46,236 nt of DNA, taken from the NCBI GenBank assembly GCA_903878085.1, contig CAIRGJ010000017.1, positions 1 to 46,236 of the forward strand, in the 5' to 3' direction. Each line of letters starts with the position of its first letter. Positions within the stretch are counted from its first letter, which is position 1. This DNA comes from an uncultured Hyphomicrobiales bacterium (lineage in GTDB: Bacteria; Pseudomonadota; Alphaproteobacteria; Rhizobiales; Xanthobacteraceae). Both the position numbers and the translations under genes were made by a program. Below are positions 15,012 through 24,202 of this stretch, in pieces. Under the pieces are notes generated by a model. That model made no database searches and was not told where the DNA came from. It saw nothing but the letters and a program-made list of their open reading frames with translations.

Positions 15012-15716
15012 TCAAAATGGTCGCGCCGGCGGCCCAGGCCGCGATGCTGGTGCCGGCGCGGGCGCCGCCCCCGGAAGACCCACGCCGCCGCTTTTGATCT
15101 CGGGAGCCCCGGCGCTACCGGGCAGGAACAGGCCCTGCACCCGGCCTTGGCCATTCTTGCCGGATTCCACCCGCGACACGCCGGTGGTCAGATCGACGAT
15201 CAGTTTGTCGCCGCGCAGCACGTTCTGGCCTTGAGTCATCATCACGCCGCCGGAGAGCGTGACGGTGTTGGCCTTCATGTCGAAAATGCCAAGTTCGCCA
15301 GTGGCGGTTTGGTCTTTCTGCAGCACGACCACGCTGCCATGCGCTTCCAGCCGCTTGATCTTCTGCTGGCCGCCGGGGCCTGGCGTCGCCGCCTGCATGG
15401 TCTTGGTCTTGCCGGCGTCCTTGGCCTCCGCTTCGCTGTCCTGCTCGTAGAACACCACCAGCGATTTGGAACGCATCGTGGTGTCGCCCTGCACCACTTT
15501 CACATCGCCGCTGAACGTCGCGATCTTCTCTTTATCGCGCACCACCAAGGTCTCGGATTCGATATGCACCGGCTGGTCGCGATTCTGCGAAAAACCTTGC
15601 AGCGCGTTCGGCGGGCCCTTCGACGCCGGCTGCGGCTGCGCCTGCGCGCCCGCACCGAACACGGTCAAGGCTGCGGCGATCAGCAGCCGGATGCTCACGC
15701 GACGGATACTGCTCAT
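15012..15716 (-). CDS. lptA: LPS transport periplasmic protein LptA
   Basis: LptA forms the periplasmic bridge that carries LPS to the outer membrane. The 234-residue protein has a signal peptide (basic start, hydrophobic core, AQA cleavage near residue 26) and the OstA-like beta-jellyroll: PVHIESETLVVRDKEKIATFSGDVKVVQGD read in parts, RLEAHGSVVVLQKDQTATG and TLSGGVMMTQGQNVLRGDKL. The end is rich in Pro and Ala and not conserved. The ATG overlaps the lptC stop by ATGA. Confidence 0.92.
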   Translation of the reverse strand: MSSIRRVSIRLLIAAALTVFGAGAQAQPQPASKGPPNALQGFSQNRDQPVHIESETLVVRDKEKIATFSGDVKVVQGDTTMRSKSLVVFYEQDSEAEAKDAGKTKTMQAATPGPGGQQKIKRLEAHGSVVVLQKDQTATGELGIFDMKANTVTLSGGVMMTQGQNVLRGDKLIVDLTTGVSRVESGKNGQGRVQGLFLPGSAGAPEIKSGGVGLPGAAPAPAPASRPGPPARPF

Positions 15717-16426
15717 CGCTTACCGGCTGCAGGTTTCGGCAAGGTCGTGGCGCTGAGCATCAGCACCATATCCACCCCGCCATAAAAGCGCACCAGATCG
15801 CCTGAATCGACAATCTCCAGCTTGTTGCCGTTGAGCACGCCCTGCAAGAACTCCAGCTCGACGGGATGATCGGACACGACGTTGCCTTTGCGGATATCGA
15901 TCATCGCTTCGCTCAAACGACCTTTATTGCCGTTGGACGATATCAGCACGATGTTGCTGTTGAGCTTGAGCGTCTCCCGCTTGGTATCATAGACGCCGGT
16001 GTCGGCCGACAAATCTATCATCGACTGATCCTGCATCTGCATCTTGGCGCGGATATTGCGCAGCTCGACGATGTCCGGCTTGGTCAGATCCTGCGCCGCA
16101 GCGTCGGCATTGAACTCGTAAGCGCGAGCGTCCTTGGTGAAGCCCGACATGCGCGGCTTCTCCATGGTGATCTTGGTGCCGGACACCACCATGTCGTTGA
16201 TATTGACCGGCAGCTTGGCGAGCGAACGCAACGGATTGAGATAAGTGAGGAGCGAAAAGCCGCCCACCAACAGCAGCACCGCCATCGGAATGGCGACGCG
16301 CATGATGCGCACCGCCCGGCTGTGACGGCGCGCGGCACGAAACGCGCGTTCGCTGTCGCCGCGGCTCATGGTCCAATAAGAGCGCGCAGTCTGCGGATCG
16401 GTCTGGGCTGTGATCACGCGGTCCAT
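15713..16426 (-). CDS. lptC: LPS export system protein LptC
   Basis: LptC is the bitopic inner-membrane protein linking LptBFG to LptA. The 237-residue protein has a basic cytoplasmic start, one membrane segment at about 43-63 (RVAIPMAVLLLVGGFSLLTYL), and a periplasmic domain with the family features KPRMSGFTKDARAYEF, NIRAKMQM and HPVELEFLQG. It precedes lptA with a 4-base overlap and follows rnd. The start could lie a few codons further in. Confidence 0.92.
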   Translation of the reverse strand: MDRVITAQTDPQTARSYWTMSRGDSERAFRAARRHSRAVRIMRVAIPMAVLLLVGGFSLLTYLNPLRSLAKLPVNINDMVVSGTKITMEKPRMSGFTKDARAYEFNADAAAQDLTKPDIVELRNIRAKMQMQDQSMIDLSADTGVYDTKRETLKLNSNIVLISSNGNKGRLSEAMIDIRKGNVVSDHPVELEFLQGVLNGNKLEIVDSGDLVRFYGGVDMVLMLSATTLPKPAAGKR

Positions 16427-16564
16427 TCGTTCGATCTGGATTTCGGAGAGTTCGCTACGCCCCCGCCACTAGCTGTGGCACGCGAATATGGCTCATACGC
16501 GGCAAAACCGGCCGCGCCCGACTCGCAAGAGTTTACCAATAACCGACGGAATCCAAAGACTTAG

Positions 16565-17182
16565 TTAGGACGCGTGCGAGAAAATGTCCTGCTCGGCCCA
16601 GCCGGCGAGATCGAGCCGCGCCCGGTGCGGCAGAAAGCCGAAACAGGCTGCCGCCAATTCGGTGCGGCCTTCGCGCGCCAGCATCGCGTCGAGCTTCTCA
16701 CGCAGAGCATGCAGGTGCAGCACGTCGCTTGCCGCATAAGTCACCTGCGGGTCGGTCAGCGTTTCGGCGCCCCAGTCGGACGACTGCTGCTGCTTCGACA
16801 GATCGACGCCAAGCACCTCGCGCGTCAGGTCCTTGAGGCCGTGCTTGTCCGTGTAAGTGCGGGCGAGGCGCGACGCGACCTTGGTGCAATAGATCGGCCC
16901 GGCCATTACGCCGAAGGCGTTGGCCATCACCGCGATATCGAAACGCGCATAGTGGAAAATCTTGACGATGGCCGGGTCGGCCAAGAGCTTTTCGATGTTC
17001 GGCGCTTTTTTCTGGCCGGGCGCGATCTGCACCACGTCGGCCGAACCGTCGCCGGGCGAGAGCTGCACCACGCAAAGCCGGTCGCGTCGCGGGTCGAGAC
17101 CCATGGTTTCGGTATCGATCGCCACCGCGCCTTTGTAGGCGGCGAGGCTCGGCAGATCGCTGCGATGCAGGCGGATGGTCAT
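16565..17182 (-). CDS. rnd: Ribonuclease D-like 3'-5' exonuclease
   Basis: A DEDD-family 3'-5' exoribonuclease acting on tRNA and other structured RNA ends. At 205 residues it consists of the exonuclease domain only; the HRDC domains of E. coli RNase D (375 residues) are absent, as in many alphaproteobacteria. Exo I DTETMGLD has Asp23 and Glu25, Exo II is in the HYARFDIAVM segment and Exo III in VTYAASDVLHL. It begins the lptCAB cluster; the ribosome binding site is weak. Confidence 0.92.
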   Translation of the reverse strand: MTIRLHRSDLPSLAAYKGAVAIDTETMGLDPRRDRLCVVQLSPGDGSADVVQIAPGQKKAPNIEKLLADPAIVKIFHYARFDIAVMANAFGVMAGPIYCTKVASRLARTYTDKHGLKDLTREVLGVDLSKQQQSSDWGAETLTDPQVTYAASDVLHLHALREKLDAMLAREGRTELAAACFGFLPHRARLDLAGWAEQDIFSHAS

Positions 17183-17248
17183 TCGTTACTCGATTTGGGA
17201 GCACATGATCTCTTCCGAAAACCGGTCGGGATCATGCGCCAAAACAGT

Positions 17249-17333
<85 letters not shown>

Positions 17334-17470
17334 CAGTCGGGACTAGGTACGGAGCCGTTTTCGGCTTGTCAATTGAAGGGTTTGGGCTCCCCTATACAGC
17401 CCGCGGCCAATCCTGTATTTCCCGGTGCGCCGAGCTTTTTTGCCCAGCCTATGCGCAAAGCGAGAGCAAA

Positions 17471-18445
17471 ATGACCGCCAAAAGCAATTCCGACACCCTG
17501 ATCACCGTTTATGGCGGCTCCGGCTTCCTCGGCCGCCATGTCGTGCGGGCGCTGGCCAAGCGCGATTACCGCATCCGAGTCGCCGTGCGGAGGCCCGAAC
17601 TGGCCAATTTCCTGCAGCCGCTCGGCCGCGTCGGCCAGATTCACGCCGTGCAGGCCAATCTGCGCCATGCGCCATCGGTCGATGCCGCAGCGCGCGACGC
17701 ATCAATCCTGATCAATCTGGTCGGCATCCTGGCCGAAGGCGGCAAGCAGCGATTCGACCGGGTTCATGCCTATGGCGCCGAGCAGATCGCGCTGGCGGCC
17801 AGCGCCCACGGCGCGCGACTGGTCCAGGTCTCGGCCATCGGCGCCGACAAGAATTCCCCGGCCCATTACGCCCGCTCCAAGGCCACGGCCGAACGGCTGG
17901 CGCTGGCGGCGCAGCCGCAGACCGTCATCATGCGGCCGTCGATCATGTTCGGGCCGGAAGACGACTTCTTCAACCGCTTCGCCGTGATCGCGCGGATGTC
18001 GCCGTTCCTGCCGCTGATCGGTGGCGGCGAGACCCGGTTTCAGCCGGTATTCGTCGGCGATGTCGCCACCGCGATCGCCGACGCGGTCGACGGTAAATTG
18101 CGCGGCGGCACGATCTACGAACTCGGCGGACCGGAAGTGCGGACCTTCAAGGAGCTGATGCAGTTCGTGCTCGCGACCATCGAGCGCAAGCGGCTGCTGG
18201 TGCCGGTGCCGTTCTTTGTCGCCAAGCTGGAGGCGATGGTGCTGCAATTCGCGCCGCCGCCGTTCACATTGACCGGCGATCAGGTCGAGATGCTGCGCAT
18301 CGACAATGTCGTGTCGGAAGCTGCGAAGGCCGACGGCCGTACGCTGCAGGGCATCGGCATCGCGCCGGATTCGATCGAGGCGATCGCGCCGTCTTATCTA
18401 TGGCGCTTCCGCCGCACCGGACAGTTCCGCAGCCGCGCCGCCTGA
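17471..18445 (+). CDS. NDUFA9-like NAD(P)-binding protein (atypical short-chain dehydrogenase)
   Basis: A 324-residue Rossmann protein of the group that includes the complex I subunit NDUFA9. The nucleotide-binding motif is YGGSGFLGRHVVRAL at about 14-28, followed by VAVRRPE, NLVGILAEGG, VQVSAIGAD and RPSIMFGPEDDFFNRFA. The Tyr-x3-Lys pair of classic SDRs appears as YARSK. The ATG at 17471 is preferred over longer readings that run back over the tRNA-Leu gene. Its role may be complex I stability or quinone-related chemistry; this is inferred from the family. Confidence 0.87.
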   Translation: MTAKSNSDTLITVYGGSGFLGRHVVRALAKRDYRIRVAVRRPELANFLQPLGRVGQIHAVQANLRHAPSVDAAARDASILINLVGILAEGGKQRFDRVHAYGAEQIALAASAHGARLVQVSAIGADKNSPAHYARSKATAERLALAAQPQTVIMRPSIMFGPEDDFFNRFAVIARMSPFLPLIGGGETRFQPVFVGDVATAIADAVDGKLRGGTIYELGGPEVRTFKELMQFVLATIERKRLLVPVPFFVAKLEAMVLQFAPPPFTLTGDQVEMLRIDNVVSEAAKADGRTLQGIGIAPDSIEAIAPSYLWRFRRTGQFRSRAA

Positions 18446-18451
18446 GATCGT

Positions 18452-19234
18452 TCAGGCCGCGACTTTACGGAACACCGTATCGGGATAGTCGACGTCGGGC
18501 AGCGGCCGATTACCCGGATCGAAAATGTTCACCTTGTGCATATAAGCGATGCGCAAGATTGTCTGGAAGCAGTGACCGGTCGGCGCATCGGACACGCGAA
18601 AATTGCTGTGACGGATAGCCAGCAAGCCGCCGGGTTTCAAACATCGGCAAAAGTCATCGACGACGGCCGAAAAATCGGCAAGCCGAATCCGATGATCGCA
18701 GCGCGTTACGTCCGGTCGCTCCAAACCACCGCAACGAAGCACCGCCATGCAGCAGATGAGATCGTAGCTAGCGGCCGCTTCCTGCGCCGTCGAGTTTGCG
18801 GTCACAAACGAGATCGCGGCATCCGGCTTGCGCCGCAGTTGCTTCTTGCACTGAGCGATATTGCGCGGATTGATGTCGATGCCTTTGATGGTGGCGCGCG
18901 GGAAATACTGTCGCAGCGAAAACACTTCCTCGCCGCTCGAGCAGCCGAACGATAAAATTCTGATCTCGCTTTCGGCGCCGAGCTGGGCCCGCAGAAACTC
19001 GAATATATCCGGATAACGATCCGGCTGGGTCGTCTTGTGAAGTTGGAACGCGCCCTTCGGCGGAAAATAACTGACCCACTTGTAATTGCGAAAAGCGCGG
19101 TCGGTTGCCAACCGCCAGAACAGTTGCAGCGCACGGCGGGGCCGCGAATGCGCTTGCGCGTGGGGCGGCTGAGGAACGTCGGCGGCGCTCATGGCTACCC
19201 GCTCAAGCTCTGATACCGGCGCAAAATCTGGCAT
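18452..19234 (-). CDS. Class I SAM-dependent methyltransferase (CheR-like)
   Basis: A 260-residue protein. Motif I ILSFGCSSGEEVFSL and the acidic motif II KGIDINP, then YDLICCMAVL and LKPGGLLAIRHSNF, form a standard SAM-binding fold. The SSGEE form of motif I is seen in CheR methyltransferases, but there is no CheR N-terminal helical domain and no chemotaxis gene nearby, so the substrate is unknown. The start is unsure: an ATG at 19192 (MSAADVPQ) would remove 14 residues. It ends 6 bp from the NDUFA9-like gene, tail to tail. Confidence 0.75.
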   Translation of the reverse strand: MPDFAPVSELERVAMSAADVPQPPHAQAHSRPRRALQLFWRLATDRAFRNYKWVSYFPPKGAFQLHKTTQPDRYPDIFEFLRAQLGAESEIRILSFGCSSGEEVFSLRQYFPRATIKGIDINPRNIAQCKKQLRRKPDAAISFVTANSTAQEAAASYDLICCMAVLRCGGLERPDVTRCDHRIRLADFSAVVDDFCRCLKPGGLLAIRHSNFRVSDAPTGHCFQTILRIAYMHKVNIFDPGNRPLPDVDYPDTVFRKVAA

Positions 19235-19267
19235 ATCGCCGGAGACGGCGTCAAACGCCGCGCGGCG

Positions 19268-20116
19268 CTACCAAAAATAGATCGCGTAGATGCCGGCGCT
19301 GCCGAGCAGGATTCGCCACCAGGCGAATGTCGCAAAACTATGCCGCTGCACATAGCGCAGGAACGTCTTCACCACGATCCAACCGAAGATGAACGAGAAT
19401 ACGAAGCCGACCGCGATCGCGGTGATGTTGGCGTCGGCGAGCTCGTGCCGGCTCTTGAACGCCTCATAGGCGAAGGCGCCCACCATGGTCGGCATCGCCA
19501 GCCAGAACGAGAACTCCGCCGCCGAGCGGCGGTCGGCACCGAACAGCATGGCGCCAACGATGGTCGCGCCAGAGCGCGACACGCCGGGGACCATGGCGAG
19601 GCATTGGCAGACGCCGATGGCGAAATACATCGGCAGCGAGAATGCGGTCGATTCGAAATAGCGCGGCTTCAGATTCATCCGGTCGACCCAGAGCAGGACA
19701 AAGCCGCCGACGATGAACATGATGCAGACGATGCGCACGTCAAACAGTTGAGATTTGACGAAGCTGCCGAACAGGGCGCCGAGCACGGCCGCCGGCATAA
19801 ACGCCAGCAGCACCCCAATCACGAAACGTGCTGCCGCCCATTGCGTGAACATGCTGGTCGCCAGCGCCCAGATACGGCCGAAATAGATCGTCAGCAGCGC
19901 CAGGATGGCGCCGAGCTGAATCAGGATCGCGAAAGATTTCCCGAACGAGTCATCGCCCCAGCCGAGAAAGTGCTCCATCAGCAGCAGATGCCCGGTCGAC
20001 GACACCGGCAGAAATTCGGTGAGGCCTTCGACAATGCCCAGTATCGCCGCCTTGAAGAGGTCCAGATGGGCCGATACCAGGCTGACGATGGCTGCCTTGA
20101 TGGCGTCGAAATTCAT
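19268..20116 (-). CDS. uppP: Undecaprenyl-diphosphatase UppP (BacA)
   Basis: An inner-membrane enzyme that dephosphorylates undecaprenyl pyrophosphate to recycle the peptidoglycan lipid carrier. The 282-residue protein has the two signature motifs: GIVEGLTEFLPVSSTGHLLL around 27-46 and PGVSRSGATI. Repeated hydrophobic segments suit a polytopic membrane protein, and the C-terminus ends in a hydrophobic stretch (ILLGSAGIYAIYFW). It is divergent from fzlA. Confidence 0.96.
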   Translation of the reverse strand: MNFDAIKAAIVSLVSAHLDLFKAAILGIVEGLTEFLPVSSTGHLLLMEHFLGWGDDSFGKSFAILIQLGAILALLTIYFGRIWALATSMFTQWAAARFVIGVLLAFMPAAVLGALFGSFVKSQLFDVRIVCIMFIVGGFVLLWVDRMNLKPRYFESTAFSLPMYFAIGVCQCLAMVPGVSRSGATIVGAMLFGADRRSAAEFSFWLAMPTMVGAFAYEAFKSRHELADANITAIAVGFVFSFIFGWIVVKTFLRYVQRHSFATFAWWRILLGSAGIYAIYFW

Positions 20117-20253
20117 GGGCTGCTGCTCCGGGGAAATGCGCGGGTTCGAAGCTCGGGGGAATCACCCGGGCATTTACAATTTATTTGGGCTTTTGACGCA
20201 ATGGCGCCGGGGAGGCAAATAAAAAGGCTAACAAGCGTTTGCCGGCTGGAAAT

Positions 20254-20281
20254 TTGCGCGTTATCGCCGGTTTTCTATAGT
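20254..20281 (+). promoter_or_regulatory. Candidate sigma-70 promoter of fzlA-queG
   Basis: TTGCGC at 20254-20259 and TATAGT at 20276-20281, 16 bp apart, lie about 40 bp before the fzlA start in the divergent uppP-fzlA region. Confidence 0.45.
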
Positions 20282-20324
20282 GCTGTCGTCGATTCTTAAG
20301 TCTTTCGACTTATCCCGGGCTTTC

Positions 20325-21017
20325 ATGCTGACGCTGTTTCAACATCCACTCTGTCCGCATTCGCGCTACGTGCGCCTGTTGCTGGGCGAATACGGCATCG
20401 AGCCGCGGCTGGTGGAGGAACGGTTCTGGGAGCGGCGCGAGGAATTCCTGCTGCTGAACCCGACCGGCGAAATCCCGGTGCTGGTCGCCGAAGGGCAACC
20501 TGCCGTGCCGGGAGCCGCTATCATCGCCGAGTTCATCGAGGAGACGCGCGGCATCGACGCCGGCAAGGACCCGCTGCTGCCGGCATCGGTCGGTCAGCGC
20601 GTCGAGGTGCGGCGGCTGGCGAGCTGGTTCAACGATAAGTTCCACGCCGAGGTCAGCGGTCCGCTGGTGCTTGAGCGCGTGTTCAAGCGCCACATGACGC
20701 TGGAGCAAGGCGGCGGGCCGCCCGACACCGAGGCGATGCGCGCCGCGCGCACCAATATCCGCTATCATCTGGCCTATATTGGCTGGCTGGTGCAGACCCG
20801 CGACTGGCTGGCCGGCGACCGGCTGACGTGGGCCGATCTGGCGGCGGCGGCCCACATCTCGGTGGCCGATTATCTGGGCGATGTGCCGTGGAACGACGAC
20901 GAAGCAGCCAAGAACTGGTACGCGCGGGTCAAGTCGCGGCCGTCGTTCCGTCCGCTGCTGGCGGAGACGCTGGCGGGAATTCCGCCGGCCAAGAATTACG
21001 CCGACCTCGACTTCTGA
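20325..21017 (+). CDS. fzlA: FtsZ-binding protein FzlA (glutathione S-transferase fold)
   Basis: FzlA is a GST-fold protein that binds and curves FtsZ filaments and is required for division in Caulobacter. The 230-residue protein opens with [20 protein letters not shown], and has [54 protein letters not shown] and the ending [11 protein letters not shown] ... NYADLDF that I associate with FzlA. The ATG at 20325 was chosen because the family starts there. queG follows with a CTGA overlap, a common pairing. A general GST function is the alternative but less likely. Confidence 0.82.
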   Translation: MLTLFQHPLCPHSRYVRLLLGEYGIEPRLVEERFWERREEFLLLNPTGEIPVLVAEGQPAVPGAAIIAEFIEETRGIDAGKDPLLPASVGQRVEVRRLASWFNDKFHAEVSGPLVLERVFKRHMTLEQGGGPPDTEAMRAARTNIRYHLAYIGWLVQTRDWLAGDRLTWADLAAAAHISVADYLGDVPWNDDEAAKNWYARVKSRPSFRPLLAETLAGIPPAKNYADLDF

Positions 21018-22129
21018 ACGAACCCGCCGCCATCAAAGCCGCATTGATTGAGCAGGCGCGATCGCGCGGCTTCGATGCCGTCGGCATTACCAAACCCGAC
21101 GCGGTCCCCGAGGCCAAAGCGCGGCTCGACCGCTTCATTGCCGATGGCGCGCATGGCGACATGCTGTGGATGGCGAGCACCGCCGCGCGGCGCGGTTCGC
21201 CCGACGCGCTGTGGCCGGAAGTGCGCTCGGTCGTGATGCTCGGCATGAACTACGGGCCCGACGAGGATCCGCTGGCGATTCTCGCGAAGCGCGATCACGC
21301 GGCGATTTCGGTCTACGCCAAGGGCGATGACTATCACGAGCTGATCAAGGCGCGGCTCAAGGAAGTGGCGCGCTGGCTGGTGCACAATGCCGGCGGCGAC
21401 GTCAAAGTCTTCGTTGATACCGCGGCGGTGATGGAGAAGCCGCTGGCGGCCAGCGCCGGCTTAGGCTGGCAGGGCAAACACACCAATTTGGTATCGCGCG
21501 GTTTCGGCTCGTGGCTGTTCCTCGGCTCGATCTTCACCACGCTCGATCTGGCGCCGGATGCGCGCGAGCCCGACAGCTGCGGCAGCTGCCGCGCTTGCCT
21601 GGATGTTTGTCCAACCGCGGCATTTCCCGAGCCGTACCGGCTCGATGCGCGGCGCTGCATTTCGTACCTCACGATCGAGCATAAAGGCCCGATCCCGCAG
21701 GACTTAAGGCCGCTGATGGGGAACCGCATCTATGGCTGCGACGATTGCCTGAGCGTGTGTCCGTGGAACAAGTTCGCCGAACAGGGCCGCGAGGCCAAGC
21801 TGGCGGCGCGCGACGTGTTGCGCGCGCCCAAGCTCGCCGATCTGGCGCGGCTCGACGATGCGCAATTCCGCGCACTGTTTTCCAAGACCTCGATCAAGCG
21901 CACCGGCCGCGACCGCTTCGTGCGCAATGTGCTCTATGCCATCGGCAATTCCGGCGAAGTGTCGTTGGCGGTCGAGGCGGAACGATTGCTCGACGACGCC
22001 TCGCCGCTGGTGCGCGGCGCCGCGGTGTGGGCGCTGGGGAGGTTGGTGCCGCGTGAAAAATTTGCCGCGTTGGCGCGCCATGACGATGATGCGTCGGTCG
22101 TGGATGAATGGAACGCGGCGCTTGGCTAA
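21014..22129 (+). CDS. queG: Epoxyqueuosine reductase QueG
   Basis: A cobalamin and 4Fe-4S enzyme that reduces epoxyqueuosine to queuosine in tRNA. The protein of about 371 residues shows [37 protein letters not shown], two ferredoxin-type clusters ([13 protein letters not shown] and [11 protein letters not shown]) and a C-terminal HEAT-like region ([14 protein letters not shown]). The start is uncertain. Family alignment from memory puts it at about 21014, where the only candidate is a CTG overlapping the fzlA stop as CTGA; the next standard codon is a TTG at 21044, which would remove ten residues. The stop overlaps that of the convergent hydrolase gene. Confidence 0.93.
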   Translation: MNEPAAIKAALIEQARSRGFDAVGITKPDAVPEAKARLDRFIADGAHGDMLWMASTAARRGSPDALWPEVRSVVMLGMNYGPDEDPLAILAKRDHAAISVYAKGDDYHELIKARLKEVARWLVHNAGGDVKVFVDTAAVMEKPLAASAGLGWQGKHTNLVSRGFGSWLFLGSIFTTLDLAPDAREPDSCGSCRACLDVCPTAAFPEPYRLDARRCISYLTIEHKGPIPQDLRPLMGNRIYGCDDCLSVCPWNKFAEQGREAKLAARDVLRAPKLADLARLDDAQFRALFSKTSIKRTGRDRFVRNVLYAIGNSGEVSLAVEAERLLDDASPLVRGAAVWALGRLVPREKFAALARHDDDASVVDEWNAALG

Positions 22130-22920
22130 AACGCCGCCACCGCCCTCAGCAGCAGCGCGATGTCCTCCGGCCGCGACAGGCGATGGTCGCCATCCTTGAT
22201 CAGCGTCAGCACCACGTCGTCGCTGGCAAAATGCGACATTAGCGCCTGCACGTGCTTGCACGGCACGTCGGGGTCGAGCACGCCTTGCAAAATGTGCACC
22301 GGGCAGCCGGTCTCGATCAGCCCGCCCATCAGCAGATGGTTGCGGCCGTCCTCGATCAGCTTCTTGGTGATCGGATAGGCTTCTTCCGAATATTGCGACG
22401 GCCGCATCCAGGAGCCTTTGTCCTCGATCTCACGTTTGACGGCAGGGGAGAATGCCTTCCACATTAGCTCTTCGGTGAAATCCACCGCCGGCGCGATCAA
22501 CACCATGCCGGCGATCTTTGCGGCTTCTTTGGCGGCGCCCTCGGTCTTGCGCAGTTCGCGCGCCATTAGCAGCGCCAGCCAGCCGCCCATCGATGAGCCG
22601 ATGACGACCTGCGGGCCTTGTGTGAATTGCCGGTAGACCGCGACGCTTTCCTCGAGCCAGCGGCCGATGCTGCCGTCGGCGAAGTCGCCGCCCGACTCGC
22701 CGTGGCCGGAATAGTCGAACCGCACGCAGGCCCGGCCTTGGCGCTTCGCCCAGGCATCGAGCGCCGCGGCCTTGGTGCCCTTCATGTCGGACTTGAAGCC
22801 GCCCAGCCAAAATAGACCGGGTCCACTATCGTTGCTCTTGCTCTCGCGCACGCGCACGGCGATGGTCCGCGGCGGTGGCGGCGATTCTATCGTCAGGGAT
22901 GTCAGGCGGGCTTCGCTCAT
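22126..22920 (-). CDS. Alpha/beta hydrolase (serine esterase/thioesterase family)
   Basis: A 264-residue alpha/beta hydrolase. Seen: [14 protein letters not shown] (oxyanion region), [14 protein letters not shown], the nucleophile elbow GSSMGG with Ser110, [11 protein letters not shown] with the likely acid Asp, and DGDHRL with His246. The sequence pattern resembles ABHD10/short-chain thioesterase-like proteins, but the substrate cannot be told. Its stop codon overlaps that of queG on the other strand. Confidence 0.82.
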   Translation of the reverse strand: MSEARLTSLTIESPPPPRTIAVRVRESKSNDSGPGLFWLGGFKSDMKGTKAAALDAWAKRQGRACVRFDYSGHGESGGDFADGSIGRWLEESVAVYRQFTQGPQVVIGSSMGGWLALLMARELRKTEGAAKEAAKIAGMVLIAPAVDFTEELMWKAFSPAVKREIEDKGSWMRPSQYSEEAYPITKKLIEDGRNHLLMGGLIETGCPVHILQGVLDPDVPCKHVQALMSHFASDDVVLTLIKDGDHRLSRPEDIALLLRAVAAF

Positions 22921-22967
22921 GAGCGTTTGGTAATTCCGATGATGATGCGCGAAGATAGAGTGCGGCT

Positions 22968-24176
22968 ATGGGCCCCGTGAAGGAAAATCTGCGCAGCACG
23001 CCGCGCTCGCTGGCCGGCGCCACGATCCTGCAGATCGTGCCGGCGCTGAGCGACGACGCCGCCGGCCACGCCGCGGTCGATATCGCGCTGACGCTGCTGC
23101 AATCCGGCGCCCGCGCCATCATCGCCGGCGACGGCGGGCCGCTGGTCGGCGACTTGCGCGCCTTCGGCGGCGAATGGCTACCGATGCCGAACGACACTTT
23201 CAATCCGTTCCGGATCAGGAGCAATGCGCAGCGGCTGGCGAGCCTGATCGCCGGCGAGCGAATCGATATCGTGCACGCGCAAAGCGCGGGCGCGGCGTGG
23301 AGCGCACTGTCCGCCACCCGCCGCATGCCGGTGTTTCTGGTGACGTCGTTTCCCGATCGGGTGGCGGCGGATAGCTGGCCCGGCACTGCGTTTCGCGGCT
23401 CGCTGGCGCGCGGCGACCGCGTCATCGCGCCGTCGAGCTACGTGTCGCGCGCGATGGTCGAGCGCTACAAGATCCCGCCGGAACGCATCACGGTGATCCC
23501 GCGCAGCGTCGATACCGCCATGTTCAATCCCGCCGCGGTCAGCGCCGACCGCATCGCCGCGATGCGCCGCGTCTGGGGCGTGCTGCCGCATATGCGCGTC
23601 GTGCTGGTTGCCGGCCGCATCGCGCCGCGTAACGGCCAGATGAACATGATCGAAGCGGCGCGGCTGCTGGTCGGCGGCGGCGACCGCAACACCGCCTTCG
23701 TATTTGCCGGCGACGACCGCGGCCAAACGCGTTACGCGCGGTCGCTGCGCCATCGCGCCCAGACCCACGGTATCGACACACTCTGCCGCTTCACCGGGCC
23801 GAGCGCGGATATGCCGGCGGCGCTGGCCGCCGCCGATGTCGTGGTCGTGCCGGCGTTGCAGCCGTCGTCCGGCCGCGAGGTCGCGCAAGCGCAGGCGATC
23901 GGCCGGCCGGTGATCGCCACCACCGTCGGCGTATTCCCGGAAAATCTGCTGTGCCCGCCGCGCATGCGCGATGAATTGCGGACCGGATGGCTGGTGCGGC
24001 CGGGCAATGTCAGCGAACTGGCGCGCGCCATCACCGCAGCGCTGGCGCTGGATGGCACGGCCTACGAGGCTTTGGGCGCACGGGCGCGGCAATTCGCCGA
24101 ATTCGCGTTCTCGCCGCAAAGCGTTGCCGAGGCGATCCGGGGCGTTTATACCTCGTTGCTGGCGCGCGATGCGTAG
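22968..24176 (+). CDS. Glycosyltransferase family 4 protein (first of tandem pair)
   Basis: A 402-residue GT-B glycosyltransferase. The N-terminal domain starts ATILQIVPALSDDAAGHAAVDIA; the C-terminal domain shows VLVAGRIAPRNGQMNMIEAARLL, FVFAGDDRG, TGPSADMPAALAAADVVVVPALQ and REVAQAQAIGRPVIATTVG, where GT4 proteins usually carry the E-x7-E motif; the first Glu here is in REV. An unnamed role in surface polysaccharide or lipid glycosylation is likely. The gene is followed after 26 bp by a paralogue with the same layout. A GTG nine bases downstream is an alternative start. Confidence 0.85.
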   Translation: MGPVKENLRSTPRSLAGATILQIVPALSDDAAGHAAVDIALTLLQSGARAIIAGDGGPLVGDLRAFGGEWLPMPNDTFNPFRIRSNAQRLASLIAGERIDIVHAQSAGAAWSALSATRRMPVFLVTSFPDRVAADSWPGTAFRGSLARGDRVIAPSSYVSRAMVERYKIPPERITVIPRSVDTAMFNPAAVSADRIAAMRRVWGVLPHMRVVLVAGRIAPRNGQMNMIEAARLLVGGGDRNTAFVFAGDDRGQTRYARSLRHRAQTHGIDTLCRFTGPSADMPAALAAADVVVVPALQPSSGREVAQAQAIGRPVIATTVGVFPENLLCPPRMRDELRTGWLVRPGNVSELARAITAALALDGTAYEALGARARQFAEFAFSPQSVAEAIRGVYTSLLARDA

Positions 24177-24202
24177 CGGGGGCGTTTCGAGGTCGTGACG
24201 TA

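Noticed and set aside
16427-16564. Possible small gene between rnd and lptC
   Set aside because: No start with a ribosome binding site and no frame with conserved character.
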